From an uncultured Lysobacteraceae bacterium (lineage in GTDB: Bacteria > Pseudomonadota > Gammaproteobacteria > Xanthomonadales > Xanthomonadaceae): DNA of 64,000 bases. The stretch lies in the NCBI GenBank assembly GCA_936911875.1, contig CAKZGB010000008.1:124001-188000 (forward strand), read 5' to 3'. The translations under genes were made by a program, and so were the position numbers. Below the pieces are notes generated by a model. The model was not told the origin of the DNA. It saw nothing but the letters and a program-made list of their open reading frames with translations, and did not search any database. Shown in pieces: positions 6,166 through 14,756 of this stretch (position 1 is its first letter; each line of letters starts with the position of its first letter).

Positions 6166-8550
6166 ATGACCCAGAACTACGTTGACGTCCTCGATCAGCT
6201 CCGCTCCGCCGGGCTGATCCTCGATAGCCTCGATACCTCGGGGCGCATGAAGCGTTGCAAGGTCGAAGGCGACCGCGAGCATCGCGGCTGGTATGTGCTG
6301 CACGAGATCCGCACCGATGACGGAACCGACCTGATCGTCGGGTCGTACGGGATATGGCGCGGGAACGATGCCGGCACTCAGAAGGTCAAGCTGACAAAGG
6401 CCGCCATTACTGCGGAACAGCGGGATGCGATCAGGCAACGCCAGCGGCAAGACCGCCAGCGTGCGGAACGCGAACGCCAGGAGACTGCAACTCGTGCTGC
6501 GGACCGGGCGCGTGAAGCATGGCTCAAGATGGTGGAGCAAGGCTCGAGCCAATATCTGGCACGAAAGGGCGTGTCGGGACACGGTGTGCGCTACTCGCCT
6601 ACCACCGGCGCCCTGGTAATTCCGATGATCGATGTCGGCGGCCACATTCACGGCTTGCAGATCATCCGTGACAACCCGGCGCGTGATCAGCGTGAAAAAG
6701 AGTACTGGCCACGCGGCTTGTCCAAGCAAGGCCACTTCCACCTCATGGGCGGCGTGCCATCAACAGTGCTGTTGCTGGCCGAAGGATATGCCACGGCGGC
6801 GAGTCTGTTTGAAGCCACCGGGTACCCGGTGGCAGTCGCGTTTGACGCCGGCAACCTGGTGCCCGTGGCCACGGCGCTGCACAAGAAATACCCGTACGCA
6901 AAGATTCTGATCTGCGCAGACGACGACCGATTCCAAAAGTGCCGCGGATGCAACTCGCCGGTCGACCTGGTGAGTGACCCCGCCGACTGTCCCACGTGCG
7001 GCAGCCAGCACAAAGCGACCAACGCAGGGGTCGGCGCCGCAAGCGCTGCTGCCCTGGCTGCTCATGGTGCGTGGTTGGCGCCACGGTTTGGCGACGAGGA
7101 GAAGGTGCGGCAGGACTTCATTGAGCGCGGCCGCAAGCTAACAGACTTCAATGATCTACATGTACGCGAGGGCCTGCAGGCCGTCCGTGCTCGAGTGGAA
7201 TCCCAACTCACGGAGCTCCAATGGAATGTTCCATCAAGCCACCACGCTACACCGACAATTGAGGGGGGCGGGGTCCGAACTCTGACCCCTATTGATAGCC
7301 TTCCCGAGCTGCTTGAGCGCTATGCCGTGATCTACGGCGCCGGGGGCTATGCATTCGACTTCCGCGACCGAATGATCGTCAAGCTCGGCGATGTTCGGGA
7401 CGCATGCTTGAACAGCCAAACGTACAAGTGGTGGATGGAACGTCCCGACCGGCGCCTGGTCTACCAGAACCAAATTGGATTTGATCCTACCGATCGGGAT
7501 CCGAACATCGTTTGCAACTTGTGGCACGGCTGGCCGACTGAGCCCAAAGCCGGTTACTGCGCGAATCTGCTGAACCTGCTGAGCTACTTGTGCAGCGCCG
7601 ATGAAAATGCGGATGAGCTGGCCGACTGGTTGCTTAAGTGGATCGCATATCCGCTGCAGCATCCCGGCGCCAAGATGAAAACCACTGTGGTGATGCATGG
7701 CCCGCAAGGCACCGGCAAGAACTTGCTGTGGGAGAGCGTCATGGCGATCTACGGAGCGTACGGCAACGTGATCGGTCAGGACGCGCTCGAAGACAAATTC
7801 AATGACTGGGCATCGAAGAAACTCTTTATGGTCGCCGATGAAATCGTCGCGCGGCAGGATCTGTACCACGTCAAGAACAAGCTCAAGACGCTGATCACCG
7901 GCGATCAGATCCGGATCAACCCGAAGGGCTCCATGAGCTACGTGGAACGAAACCACGTGAACTTCGTCTTCCTCTCGAATGAAACCGTGCCGACCGTGCT
8001 GGAAGAAGACGATCGGCGCCACTGTGTCATCTGGACGCCGCCGCGGCTCGAACCAAGTTATTACCAGGCAGTCCTGGACAACATCGCTAAGGACGGCGTC
8101 GCGCATTTGCACGACTATTTGCTCACGGTCGATCTCGAGGACTTCGGCCCGGGCACACTTCCGCCAAAGTCGGAGGCGAAGGGCAAGCTAATCGATCAGT
8201 CGATGGATTCAACGGCTCGGTTCGGACATGCGTTCGTGGCCGGCGAGTTTGAGCGTCTACGCCGGCGCCCGTGCCTGGCACAGGACATGTACAACCTCTA
8301 CCGGTCGTATTGCCGGGCCCAAGGACTGCGTGAGATGCCGCAACCCCGGCTGCTGAATGTGCTCGATCGGCGGTTCGGGTCGCGACCGGCACGCAAGCGG
8401 TGGCAGTCCGACTATGACGTGAAGCAATCGTCGGTGCTGATGTGGGACTTTAGCCCACCGGAGGGATCCGACGAACGAACCTGGTTAGGGGCTGAAATCA
8501 CGGCATTTCACAATGCGGTCAAGGACTACCTGGGGGGACAGAGTGGTTAA
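6166..8550 (+). CDS. Phage TOPRIM primase-helicase (DUF5906 helicase domain)
   Basis: 794 residues. The N-terminal half has a DUF5906/P4-type primase layout: an OB-like region, then a TOPRIM domain with LLLAEGYATA near residue 202 and CADDD near 250. A four-cysteine zinc ribbon (CRGC ... CPTC, about 259-278) is inserted right after the acidic motif, and DFND (about 326) follows. After a linker the helicase part carries a Walker A GPQGTGKN (about 512-519), an acidic VADEI motif (about 556) and a VFLSNE sensor (about 604), typical of SF3-like phage helicases. It should make primers and unwind DNA at the phage origin. An alpha P4-like role is likely. Confidence 0.85.
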   Translation: MTQNYVDVLDQLRSAGLILDSLDTSGRMKRCKVEGDREHRGWYVLHEIRTDDGTDLIVGSYGIWRGNDAGTQKVKLTKAAITAEQRDAIRQRQRQDRQRAERERQETATRAADRAREAWLKMVEQGSSQYLARKGVSGHGVRYSPTTGALVIPMIDVGGHIHGLQIIRDNPARDQREKEYWPRGLSKQGHFHLMGGVPSTVLLLAEGYATAASLFEATGYPVAVAFDAGNLVPVATALHKKYPYAKILICADDDRFQKCRGCNSPVDLVSDPADCPTCGSQHKATNAGVGAASAAALAAHGAWLAPRFGDEEKVRQDFIERGRKLTDFNDLHVREGLQAVRARVESQLTELQWNVPSSHHATPTIEGGGVRTLTPIDSLPELLERYAVIYGAGGYAFDFRDRMIVKLGDVRDACLNSQTYKWWMERPDRRLVYQNQIGFDPTDRDPNIVCNLWHGWPTEPKAGYCANLLNLLSYLCSADENADELADWLLKWIAYPLQHPGAKMKTTVVMHGPQGTGKNLLWESVMAIYGAYGNVIGQDALEDKFNDWASKKLFMVADEIVARQDLYHVKNKLKTLITGDQIRINPKGSMSYVERNHVNFVFLSNETVPTVLEEDDRRHCVIWTPPRLEPSYYQAVLDNIAKDGVAHLHDYLLTVDLEDFGPGTLPPKSEAKGKLIDQSMDSTARFGHAFVAGEFERLRRRPCLAQDMYNLYRSYCRAQGLREMPQPRLLNVLDRRFGSRPARKRWQSDYDVKQSSVLMWDFSPPEGSDERTWLGAEITAFHNAVKDYLGGQSG
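7270..7289. repeat. GGGGTC palindrome inside the primase linker
   Basis: GGGGTC and GACCCC flank an 8-base loop and lie in the part of the gene coding for the linker between the primase and helicase domains (TIEGGGVRTLTPIDS). This matches the hairpin at 6123-6152 in core sequence. An insertion tolerated in a flexible linker would explain it, although chance is possible. Confidence 0.35.
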
Positions 8551-8571
8551 TGTGTCACCAAAATTCAGTGT

Positions 8572-8892
8572 TGTGCAGCATGGTGTGCGGCATCTGTGCG
8601 GCATGGTGTGCGGTATCTGTGCAGCATCTTGTGCGGCATGCTGTGCGGTATCTGTGCGGCATCTGTGCGGTATGGTGTGCGGTATCAAAACCGCTGCCGG
8701 TGCGGCTGTGCAGCATGTGCGGCATCCCGCGCACCTGTGCACACGTGCGCAGGCGCGTGCGTATACCCGCGCGTATGTGCGTGTGCCCGCGCGTACGCAT
8801 GCCGCACATGGTGCACAGGCCCGTCACTGCGCGGTTTCATGCTGCACAGCATGCTGCACAACGTGCTGCACACCGGCACCTGATGCTGCACA
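8572..8892. repeat. Array of 10-bp repeats, candidate cos/packaging or origin site
   Basis: The unit TGTGC(G/A)G(C/T)AT occurs ten times in tandem from 8572 to 8685, with 1- or 2-base linkers, giving an 11-13 bp period. Two more copies follow at 8707 and 8716. Inverted copies (ATGC(T/C)GCACA, one as GTGCTGCACA) lie at 8799, 8839, 8851, 8863 and 8883, three of them 12 bp apart. Between the two arms is a GC-rich stretch of alternating purine and pyrimidine. The array fills the gap just before the small terminase gene, where lambda keeps cos and the Nu1-binding R sites. Open frames across it are a by-product of stop-free repeats and I do not call them genes. Confidence 0.8.
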
Positions 8893-8955
8893 GATCCGCA
8901 GGGTCACGCGCGCGAACCCATTTTCTTTTTTGCTGAAAGAAAAAGTGGTGGTGGG

Positions 8956-9537
8956 ATGAGTGAGGAAACCTGCACCCGGAAAGAGTTCGCCGCTCGTCTC
9001 GGCTTCCGGCCTTCCTACGTCTCGCAGCTGATCAAAGACGGCCGCGTGGTGCTCACTAACGATGGGGCGCGGGTGTGTGTGCAGGCGTCTATCGACAAGA
9101 TCCGCGCAACACGTGATCCGTCCAAGATGGCTACGGTCGAACGCCACGCGGCGAAGCGTGCAACTGAAACCGAAGCGGCGCCACCTCCGCCGCCGGCGCC
9201 TCCGGATGACCCAGACAGCGAAGGGGAATACCAGTTCTCGGATGCACGCGGCAAGCGCGAGCACTATCTCGCCCTTGCGGCGAAACGGGATTACGAAATC
9301 TCAATGGGCGATCTGTTGCGGACCGCTGATGTGCGCAGGGTTCTGCTGGATGCCGGCAACGCGCTCCGGCAGCGGTTCGAGCAACTGCCTACGATCCTGG
9401 CGCCGGCCATTGTCGAAGCGGCGCCTCGCGGTGAGTCGGCTGTGCGTGTCGTGATCGATGATGCACTGAACCATGCCTTGGGAGAGTTCAGTCGCGCCCT
9501 TGCGAAACTCGGAGGCTCCGATGGAACAGCGGGTTGA
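8956..9537 (+). CDS. Terminase small subunit (Nu1-like)
   Basis: 193 residues starting MSEETCTRKEFAARLGFRPSYVSQLIKDGRV, a winged-helix DNA-binding domain as in lambda Nu1. A proline-rich linker (about 76-87) leads to a helical C-terminal part (HYLALAAKRDYEISMGDLL, RRVLLDAGNALRQRFEQLP) that is typical of DUF1441-like small terminases and binds the large subunit. It recognises the packaging site on phage DNA. Directly upstream lies the repeat array, its likely target; the large subunit gene overlaps its end. Confidence 0.8.
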   Translation: MSEETCTRKEFAARLGFRPSYVSQLIKDGRVVLTNDGARVCVQASIDKIRATRDPSKMATVERHAAKRATETEAAPPPPPAPPDDPDSEGEYQFSDARGKREHYLALAAKRDYEISMGDLLRTADVRRVLLDAGNALRQRFEQLPTILAPAIVEAAPRGESAVRVVIDDALNHALGEFSRALAKLGGSDGTAG

Positions 9538-11434
9538 TGCATTCGTGCAAAGGCATCTGGCGCAGGCGCTGGCGCCGCGCACACGCATGTCGGTCAGTGA
9601 GTGGGCGGACCGATACATGGTGCTCAGTAGCAAGGGCTCCGCCGAGCCGGGCCAGTGGCGGACTTCTCGCAACCCGGTGCTGCAAGAGCCGATGGATGCA
9701 CTGTCTGCGACCAGTAGCGCGTCCGCCGTCGTCCTCAAGTTCCCGATTCAGCTCGGCAAGACTTCGGTGGCCATCAACTGGCTGGGTTACGTCATGGGTC
9801 ACGCGCCGGGCCCCTTGATGGTGTGCCTGCCCGGCGAGATTTCGATGGTGAAGTGGTCGGCGCAGAAGTTGGAGCCGGCGCTTGCGGAATCACCCGAGAT
9901 GCGTCGGCCGCTGACGTCGGTTGCTTCACGTGAAACGGCCAATCAGAAGAACTTTAAGGATTTTGCGGGCGGCCAGTTGTACCTGGAACACGCGGGCTCG
10001 ACGGCACGCCTCAAATCGACAACGGTGCGCTACCTGATCGTGGATGAGGTAGACGAATTTTCGGCCGCTTTGACCAGTGGTGACGATCCACTGGCGTTAC
10101 TGAAGGGCCGGATCTCGGCATATCCAGGCATCTCGAAAGAGCTGTACATCTCGACACCGACGATCAAAGAAGCCTCGCGCATCGATGAGCTGTACGACGC
10201 CGGTTCACGCGCGACGTTTCATGTTCCATGCCCAGAGTGTGGTCACGAGCAACCATTGGCATGGGATGGCCTGCACTGGAATGCTTCGCTCACGGCCGTT
10301 TGGTACGTGTGCCGGGAATGCGGCGTCTGCATCGAAGAGCATCACAAGCCGGCGATGATCCGCAAAGGCCGATGGGTGCATGCCGACCCAGACAATCGGG
10401 TGCGCAGCTTTACCGTCAGCGGCTTGTACTACCCGATCGGTCTCGGCCCGCGCTGGTTGGATCTGGCCCGGGAGTGGATCGGCGCCCAGGGCGACCCCGC
10501 CAAACTGAAAACCTTCGTCAATGACCGTCTTGCAGAGTCGTGGGAAGACCCGGCAAAACGAGCGATACGGCAAGACCAGCTGCGAGACCGCGCGCTACCG
10601 TATCCGTTGCGCACCGCGCCCGCCGGCGCCCTTGTCCTGACGGCAGGCGTCGACACGCAGGACGACCGCCTCGAGGTGCAGATCGTCGGCTGGGGCCGCG
10701 ACTTGCGTTCTTGGACGATCGATTACGTCCGCATCGATGGCGACCCCGCCAACGAATCGACCTGGGTAGCGCTCACCGAACTGCTCAATCGCCCAATCGT
10801 GACGGACTCGGGCGCACTGCTGCAGATCCAGGCGACCGCCATCGACGCCGGCGGCCACAGGACTGAATATGTAAAGCACTACGTGCGCAAGATGCTAATC
10901 CGCCGACCGTTGGCCATTTTTGGCGCCAAGCCCGCCAATGCGCCGATCCTTTCGCGCGGCAAGCTCGTCGACGTGACCGTCAATGGCCAGCTCGATAAGC
11001 GCGGCGTGAAGATCCACCACGTGGGCACGATTGCAGCGAAGAACTGGATCTATGGGCGGATTGGGACAGACGCCGATAAGGATCCGGCAGATCGCCTGAT
11101 GCACTTTTCGGATCAGTTGCCGGAGGCGTTCTTCCCAGGCGTGGTGTCCGAAGTATGGGACCCGCGCAAGGGCCGGTTCGTCAATCGGCGCGGTGCTCGC
11201 AATGAGCCGCTCGACACCCTGGTTTACGCATATGCAGCAGCCCATCATGCCGAGCTACGCCTGCAACATTACACTCGCGCCGACTGGGATCAGGTGGAGC
11301 AAGCCGTGCTGAGTCGTCGACTGAAACCAGGCAAGGACCCGGAAGGCTCCGCCGCCAAACCGGCGCCCCCAAAGGTGCCCGCACCTGGTTCGAACCGTCG
11401 AGGCCTTGCTGGTGACGATTGGAGCATCCGATGA
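9521..11434 (+). CDS. Terminase large subunit (lambda GpA family)
   Basis: 637 residues from ATG 9521, which overlaps the small subunit gene by 17 bases. The ATPase part has FPIQLGKT as Walker A (about 74-81) and YLIVDEVDEF as Walker B (about 171-180). Four cysteines follow (CPEC near 236, CREC near 265), and the C-terminal nuclease region contains GVDTQDDR and a late LDTLVYA motif. This domain order is that of the GpA family, which cuts cos sites and pumps DNA into proheads. A cos-type mechanism for this phage is inferred from family membership. Confidence 0.92.
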   Translation: MEQRVDAFVQRHLAQALAPRTRMSVSEWADRYMVLSSKGSAEPGQWRTSRNPVLQEPMDALSATSSASAVVLKFPIQLGKTSVAINWLGYVMGHAPGPLMVCLPGEISMVKWSAQKLEPALAESPEMRRPLTSVASRETANQKNFKDFAGGQLYLEHAGSTARLKSTTVRYLIVDEVDEFSAALTSGDDPLALLKGRISAYPGISKELYISTPTIKEASRIDELYDAGSRATFHVPCPECGHEQPLAWDGLHWNASLTAVWYVCRECGVCIEEHHKPAMIRKGRWVHADPDNRVRSFTVSGLYYPIGLGPRWLDLAREWIGAQGDPAKLKTFVNDRLAESWEDPAKRAIRQDQLRDRALPYPLRTAPAGALVLTAGVDTQDDRLEVQIVGWGRDLRSWTIDYVRIDGDPANESTWVALTELLNRPIVTDSGALLQIQATAIDAGGHRTEYVKHYVRKMLIRRPLAIFGAKPANAPILSRGKLVDVTVNGQLDKRGVKIHHVGTIAAKNWIYGRIGTDADKDPADRLMHFSDQLPEAFFPGVVSEVWDPRKGRFVNRRGARNEPLDTLVYAYAAAHHAELRLQHYTRADWDQVEQAVLSRRLKPGKDPEGSAAKPAPPKVPAPGSNRRGLAGDDWSIR

Positions 11435-11748
11435 GCGCGTCCTACCAGGAGATGCTGCGCGAGATGACAACACAAGTCATTGTGGAAACCGGCCTCACGG
11501 AGTCCATCGCACACAAGTGCGCTGTGGCCGTGATGACGGTGCTGCAGGAAAAGAAGGCTGCAAATGGTCTTCTGTATGTCAGTGGACCAAGCCGGCATCT
11601 TGATTTGCTGCAGATCGAGCAGGATTTCCGCGCCGGGCGTTCGGTGCGATTCGTCTGCCGCAAATACCGCATCTCGCGACAGCGGCTGCTAAGAGAGTAT
11701 CCACAGGCGTTCCCGGGTAAAAATACCGCGCAGGTGGCGAAAAAATGA
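11431..11748 (+). CDS. Mor/C-like transcription factor family protein
   Basis: 105 residues from ATG 11431, overlapping the terminase stop (ATGA). The central YVSGPSRHLDLLQIEQDF and the C-terminal FVCRKYRISRQRLLREYPQ resemble the Mor/C family of phage activators: an N-terminal dimerisation part and a C-terminal helix-turn-helix (about 70-90). In Mu these activate middle and late promoters. Here it sits inside the late module, so an activating role for late genes is an inference. Confidence 0.55.
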   Translation: MSASYQEMLREMTTQVIVETGLTESIAHKCAVAVMTVLQEKKAANGLLYVSGPSRHLDLLQIEQDFRAGRSVRFVCRKYRISRQRLLREYPQAFPGKNTAQVAKK

Positions 11749-11891
11749 CCATGGGAATAGTGGTCTGATTAGCGACCAACCACTACATATAGTGATCCGG
11801 GGGAATAACAAGAAAATGCTATTGCTTTCCAACTACAGACCCTCTTAGAATTCACGTAAACAAGTGGACCGGGCATTTCCTGGTCGGCGCA

Positions 11892-11919
11892 AAAGCCTCG
11901 ATCCTATGGTCGAGGCTTT
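11892..11919. terminator. Terminator between the Mor-like gene and the DUF3800 gene
   Basis: AAAGCCTCGA and TCGAGGCTTT form a 10-bp stem around 8 bases at the meeting point of two convergent genes. T-rich flanks on both strands suggest a two-way terminator. It overlaps the end of the leftward gene. Confidence 0.65.
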
Positions 11920-12791
11920 GGGCTATCTGGGCTCGGATAAATTTTGAGGCCCCATCCATGGTAGCCCTTCCCAACGCGGGACCGTCCGCCTTCGCAATAA
12001 AATTTCTTCTTCAGAGCTTCGAAAGCTCGATTCTTGATGGATTGCTCCGGGTTGAAAACCGCAAGCCCGATTGGACGCGCAACTAGGTCCGCTAATTGCA
12101 GCCCAGAAGAAAGTGCAGATTTCGTGATGATCTTAATGTCAAACATGTATCGAATGCGGTGTCGGTTCTGACCATCACAGATGCGTCGGAATTCTAACTC
12201 CAGACCGTGGTCCATATCTTTTCCTCTCCCTTCCACAACTACATAGGTCAGCTTGTTTTGCTCCGACTTCTCACATAGAAAGTCGTAGAGCGTTTCCATG
12301 CAATGTTGGAGCCCAATTCGATACGCATTTGTCGTCTCAGCGTCCCGTGCGTTTACGCGGCGCTTGTCAATGACGCAACTAATGAGGATGAAATTGCAGC
12401 GCTTAACAATTGCACCAAGGCTCGCCATGAAGGACTCGTGTTCATCTTTTGACTTAAAAAAGTTGAACGGTGGCTTGCGCTTGCGAATCTCGGACTCGTG
12501 CAGATTTACCTGATCATGCCCAAAGTACTTAAATTTAAATCGCTGCAATCGAGGGATCACTTCCCGGCAGTAGTGCCCCTTGTGAAAAACGCAAAAAGCA
12601 AGGCAAAAAACCGGGTATCGATCCTCGTACTTTTTTAGAGGGTGGTGCCCAGACTCGTCAACGTAAACTACGTACTGCCCAAACTCGATGCCCTCAGCTC
12701 TAGAGACGTCCGATCTTTCGGTGCTCGCTAGCTGCCTGAGGGGCAACGATAGCTGGGTCTCTCGCCGCTGACGATTCTTCCGTCGCGTCAT
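11904..12791 (-). CDS. DUF3800 protein, accessory gene inside the late module
   Basis: 295 residues. After a basic N-terminus comes VVYVDESGHH (about 42-50), the Asp-Glu signature of DUF3800, a family with an RNase H-like fold. Later parts contain SCVIDKRRVNARD, YVVVEGRGKDMDHGLELEFRR and the family's C-terminal GLQLADLVARPI motif. DUF3800 proteins are frequent in prophages and defence islands but their activity is not settled. The gene runs against the late operon, has lower GC than its neighbours, its own promoter (12813-12840) and a terminator. These features mark it as a moron expressed from the lysogen. Confidence 0.8.
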   Translation of the reverse strand: MTRRKNRQRRETQLSLPLRQLASTERSDVSRAEGIEFGQYVVYVDESGHHPLKKYEDRYPVFCLAFCVFHKGHYCREVIPRLQRFKFKYFGHDQVNLHESEIRKRKPPFNFFKSKDEHESFMASLGAIVKRCNFILISCVIDKRRVNARDAETTNAYRIGLQHCMETLYDFLCEKSEQNKLTYVVVEGRGKDMDHGLELEFRRICDGQNRHRIRYMFDIKIITKSALSSGLQLADLVARPIGLAVFNPEQSIKNRAFEALKKKFYCEGGRSRVGKGYHGWGLKIYPSPDSPKPRP

Positions 12792-12812
12792 TCTCTTGCC
12801 CTGATGAAGTCA

Positions 12813-12840
12813 AATGTAAGATCAACAAATTACCCGTCAA
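12813..12840 (-). promoter_or_regulatory. Promoter of the DUF3800 gene
   Basis: On the minus strand, TTGACG (12840-12835) and TACATT (12818-12813) are separated by 16 bases, and a start near 12806 would lie 15 bases before the ATG. The surrounding DNA is AT-rich compared with the phage genes. Confidence 0.55.
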
Positions 12841-12978
12841 ACCTACAGTGCGCACGTTTTCAAAGAAAAAAGAAACACACCTGTTTTTTTTCTCTTAAGT
12901 TTCAATAGGTTACAAGAGGGGGTGCGTTCGTTTTCTGTGTGACTCGGACGCACCACCTCGAAAACAATGGTACTCACG

Positions 12979-13224
12979 ATGAGTACTAATTCCGACCGCC
13001 TGCAGCTCTACCTGGACGCCGAACGCAAGATTTTGGCCGGCCAGACGGTGCGATTTGGTGACCGCCTGATCACGTACGCCGAGCTCGGCGATGTGCAGGC
13101 AGAGATCACCCGCCTGCAACGTGCGGTAGCCGAGGAGCAAGCCGGCAAGAATGCTGGCGCCCGCGGTCGGTTCTCCCAGGCGGACTTTGGCGGACGCCCT
13201 TGCGGCGACTGGAACACGCAATGA
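12979..13224 (+). CDS. Small head-tail connector-like protein (gpW/DUF6148-like)
   Basis: 81 residues starting MSTNSDRLQLYLDAERKILAG; an ATG four codons upstream is also possible. The pattern of a first helix, then GQTVRFGDRLITYAELGDVQAEITRLQRAV, fits the gpW/DUF6148 type of small head completion proteins, which have the same helix-hairpin-helix order. It lies just before the portal and overlaps it by four bases. In lambda gpW holds DNA in the head and joins the tail. Confidence 0.6.
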   Translation: MSTNSDRLQLYLDAERKILAGQTVRFGDRLITYAELGDVQAEITRLQRAVAEEQAGKNAGARGRFSQADFGGRPCGDWNTQ

Positions 13225-14756
13225 CCGGTTCCGCCGCCCTGGCCTCGAAGCGGTTGATCCGCGCGATTGCCGCCGACCAATTACACGCCGAACAGTTCTC
13301 CAAAACTCCTGAAGCCCGTACCGGGGCTCCTTTGGCTCGAGCGCACGAGGCCGTGCGTCCGTCGCGCTCGCGCCGGCTTTTTGGAGATGAGGGTTCGGGC
13401 AACCGGATTGTCTCGAGCGATGCCAAGTCGCTGCGAGATCAGGCACGCGCCTTGGAGCGCGATTACGACGTCGCGGCCAACGCGCTCAACATCCTGGTCC
13501 AGAACACCGTTGGCTCGGGTATCGATGTCATGCCGGCCCCGCGGAAGGCGGGCGGCCAAGTAAACCGCGACCTCGCGCAGCAGCTGCGCGATCTGTGGGA
13601 CGAATGGTGGGACCGGCCGGAAGTTACGGGCATCCATGATTTCGGCAAGTGCCAGCAGCTCATGGCTCGCTCGGCATTTCGCGATGGCGAGGCGTTCTTT
13701 CAGCACGTCCGCGGCATGATGAGCTCGCTCGATCATCTGACGATCGTGCCGTACTCGCTGGAGATGCTCGAGGCCGACCTGGTGCCGCTGCACGCCGACG
13801 ATGCCTCCAGCAATCTTTCGCAAGGCGTCTACCGCAACGCGTGGGGCCGCATCACCGGTTACCAGGTCTACAAATCGCACCCCGGCGACATGATCGGGAT
13901 CCGCGAAGAAACCAAATTTGTACCTGCTGACCGCCTGCAGAGCGTGGCCTGCATCAACCGTATTGGCCAAGTCCGCGGCTTGTCGATCTTCGCTCCGGTG
14001 ATGAACCGCTTCCGCGACATCCAGGACTACGAAAACTCTGAGCGCATCGCGGCCAAGGTGGCTGCGAGCTTCTGCGCACAGATCATCAAGGATACGAGCC
14101 TGCTACAGACCCCGAGCCTTGGCGGTCTGGATGCAGCCGTTGACCGGACCATTCGCAGCTTCAATATGGTCCCGGGCCTGATCGGCGATGAACTGTTGCC
14201 GGGCGAGCGGATCGAAGTGATCGACTCCAAGCGCCCGAATCCGAACATTGAAACCTACCTCAACTCTCAGATGCGCCGTGCGGCCGGCGGGCTTGGAACC
14301 AGCTTCAGCTCGCTGTCGATGAACTACAACGGCACCTACTCGGCCCAGCGCCAGGAGCTTGTCGAGAAGTTTGGCTACTACGCCATGCTCGGCGAGTGGT
14401 TTGTGGCGAAATTCGTCCGGCCGGTCTGGGAGGAGTTCGTAATAGCTGCTGTGCAGCGCGGGCTCGTACGCATTCCGGCCGGCTGGACGATCCGCAACAT
14501 ACAAGCAGCACACTTCGTCCGGCCGGCCATGCCGTGGATCGACCCGCTCAAGGAAATCCTGGCGCGTCAGCAGGCTGTCGAAGCCGGTTGGCTGGCACCG
14601 CAGCAAGCGATCTTGCAATCCGGCAACGATCCCGAGGAGGTCCTACGTCTGCGCGAGGACTGGAAGGCGCAAGCCGGCGACCCGCCCCCAACGCAACCCA
14701 ACACCGAAGGCCGCGCCGCATTCGTCGCGCTGGCCAGTGGAGATCCCAATGCCTAA
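13221..14756 (+). CDS. Portal protein (lambda B family)
   Basis: 511 residues from ATG 13221 (ATGA overlap with the gene before). Residues 60-105 (LRDQARALERDYDVAANALNILVQNTVGSGIDVMP) carry the lambda-type portal pattern, and the C-terminal part has FSSLSMNYNGTYSAQRQELVE, a strongly conserved family segment. Twelve copies should form the ring through which DNA enters and leaves the head. Length and position after the terminase fit. Confidence 0.92.
   Translation: MTGSAALASKRLIRAIAADQLHAEQFSKTPEARTGAPLARAHEAVRPSRSRRLFGDEGSGNRIVSSDAKSLRDQARALERDYDVAANALNILVQNTVGSGIDVMPAPRKAGGQVNRDLAQQLRDLWDEWWDRPEVTGIHDFGKCQQLMARSAFRDGEAFFQHVRGMMSSLDHLTIVPYSLEMLEADLVPLHADDASSNLSQGVYRNAWGRITGYQVYKSHPGDMIGIREETKFVPADRLQSVACINRIGQVRGLSIFAPVMNRFRDIQDYENSERIAAKVAASFCAQIIKDTSLLQTPSLGGLDAAVDRTIRSFNMVPGLIGDELLPGERIEVIDSKRPNPNIETYLNSQMRRAAGGLGTSFSSLSMNYNGTYSAQRQELVEKFGYYAMLGEWFVAKFVRPVWEEFVIAAVQRGLVRIPAGWTIRNIQAAHFVRPAMPWIDPLKEILARQQAVEAGWLAPQQAILQSGNDPEEVLRLREDWKAQAGDPPPTQPNTEGRAAFVALASGDPNA

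Noticed and set aside
8572..8892. CRISPR array
   Set aside because: Units are 10 bp with 1-2 base linkers and inverted copies; there are no spacers and no cas genes in the window.
8513..8959. Open frames of 90-148 codons across the repeat array
   Set aside because: All three plus frames and two minus frames are open only because the repeat unit lacks stops; the peptides are Cys/His repeats without sense, and the terminase gene has its own start.
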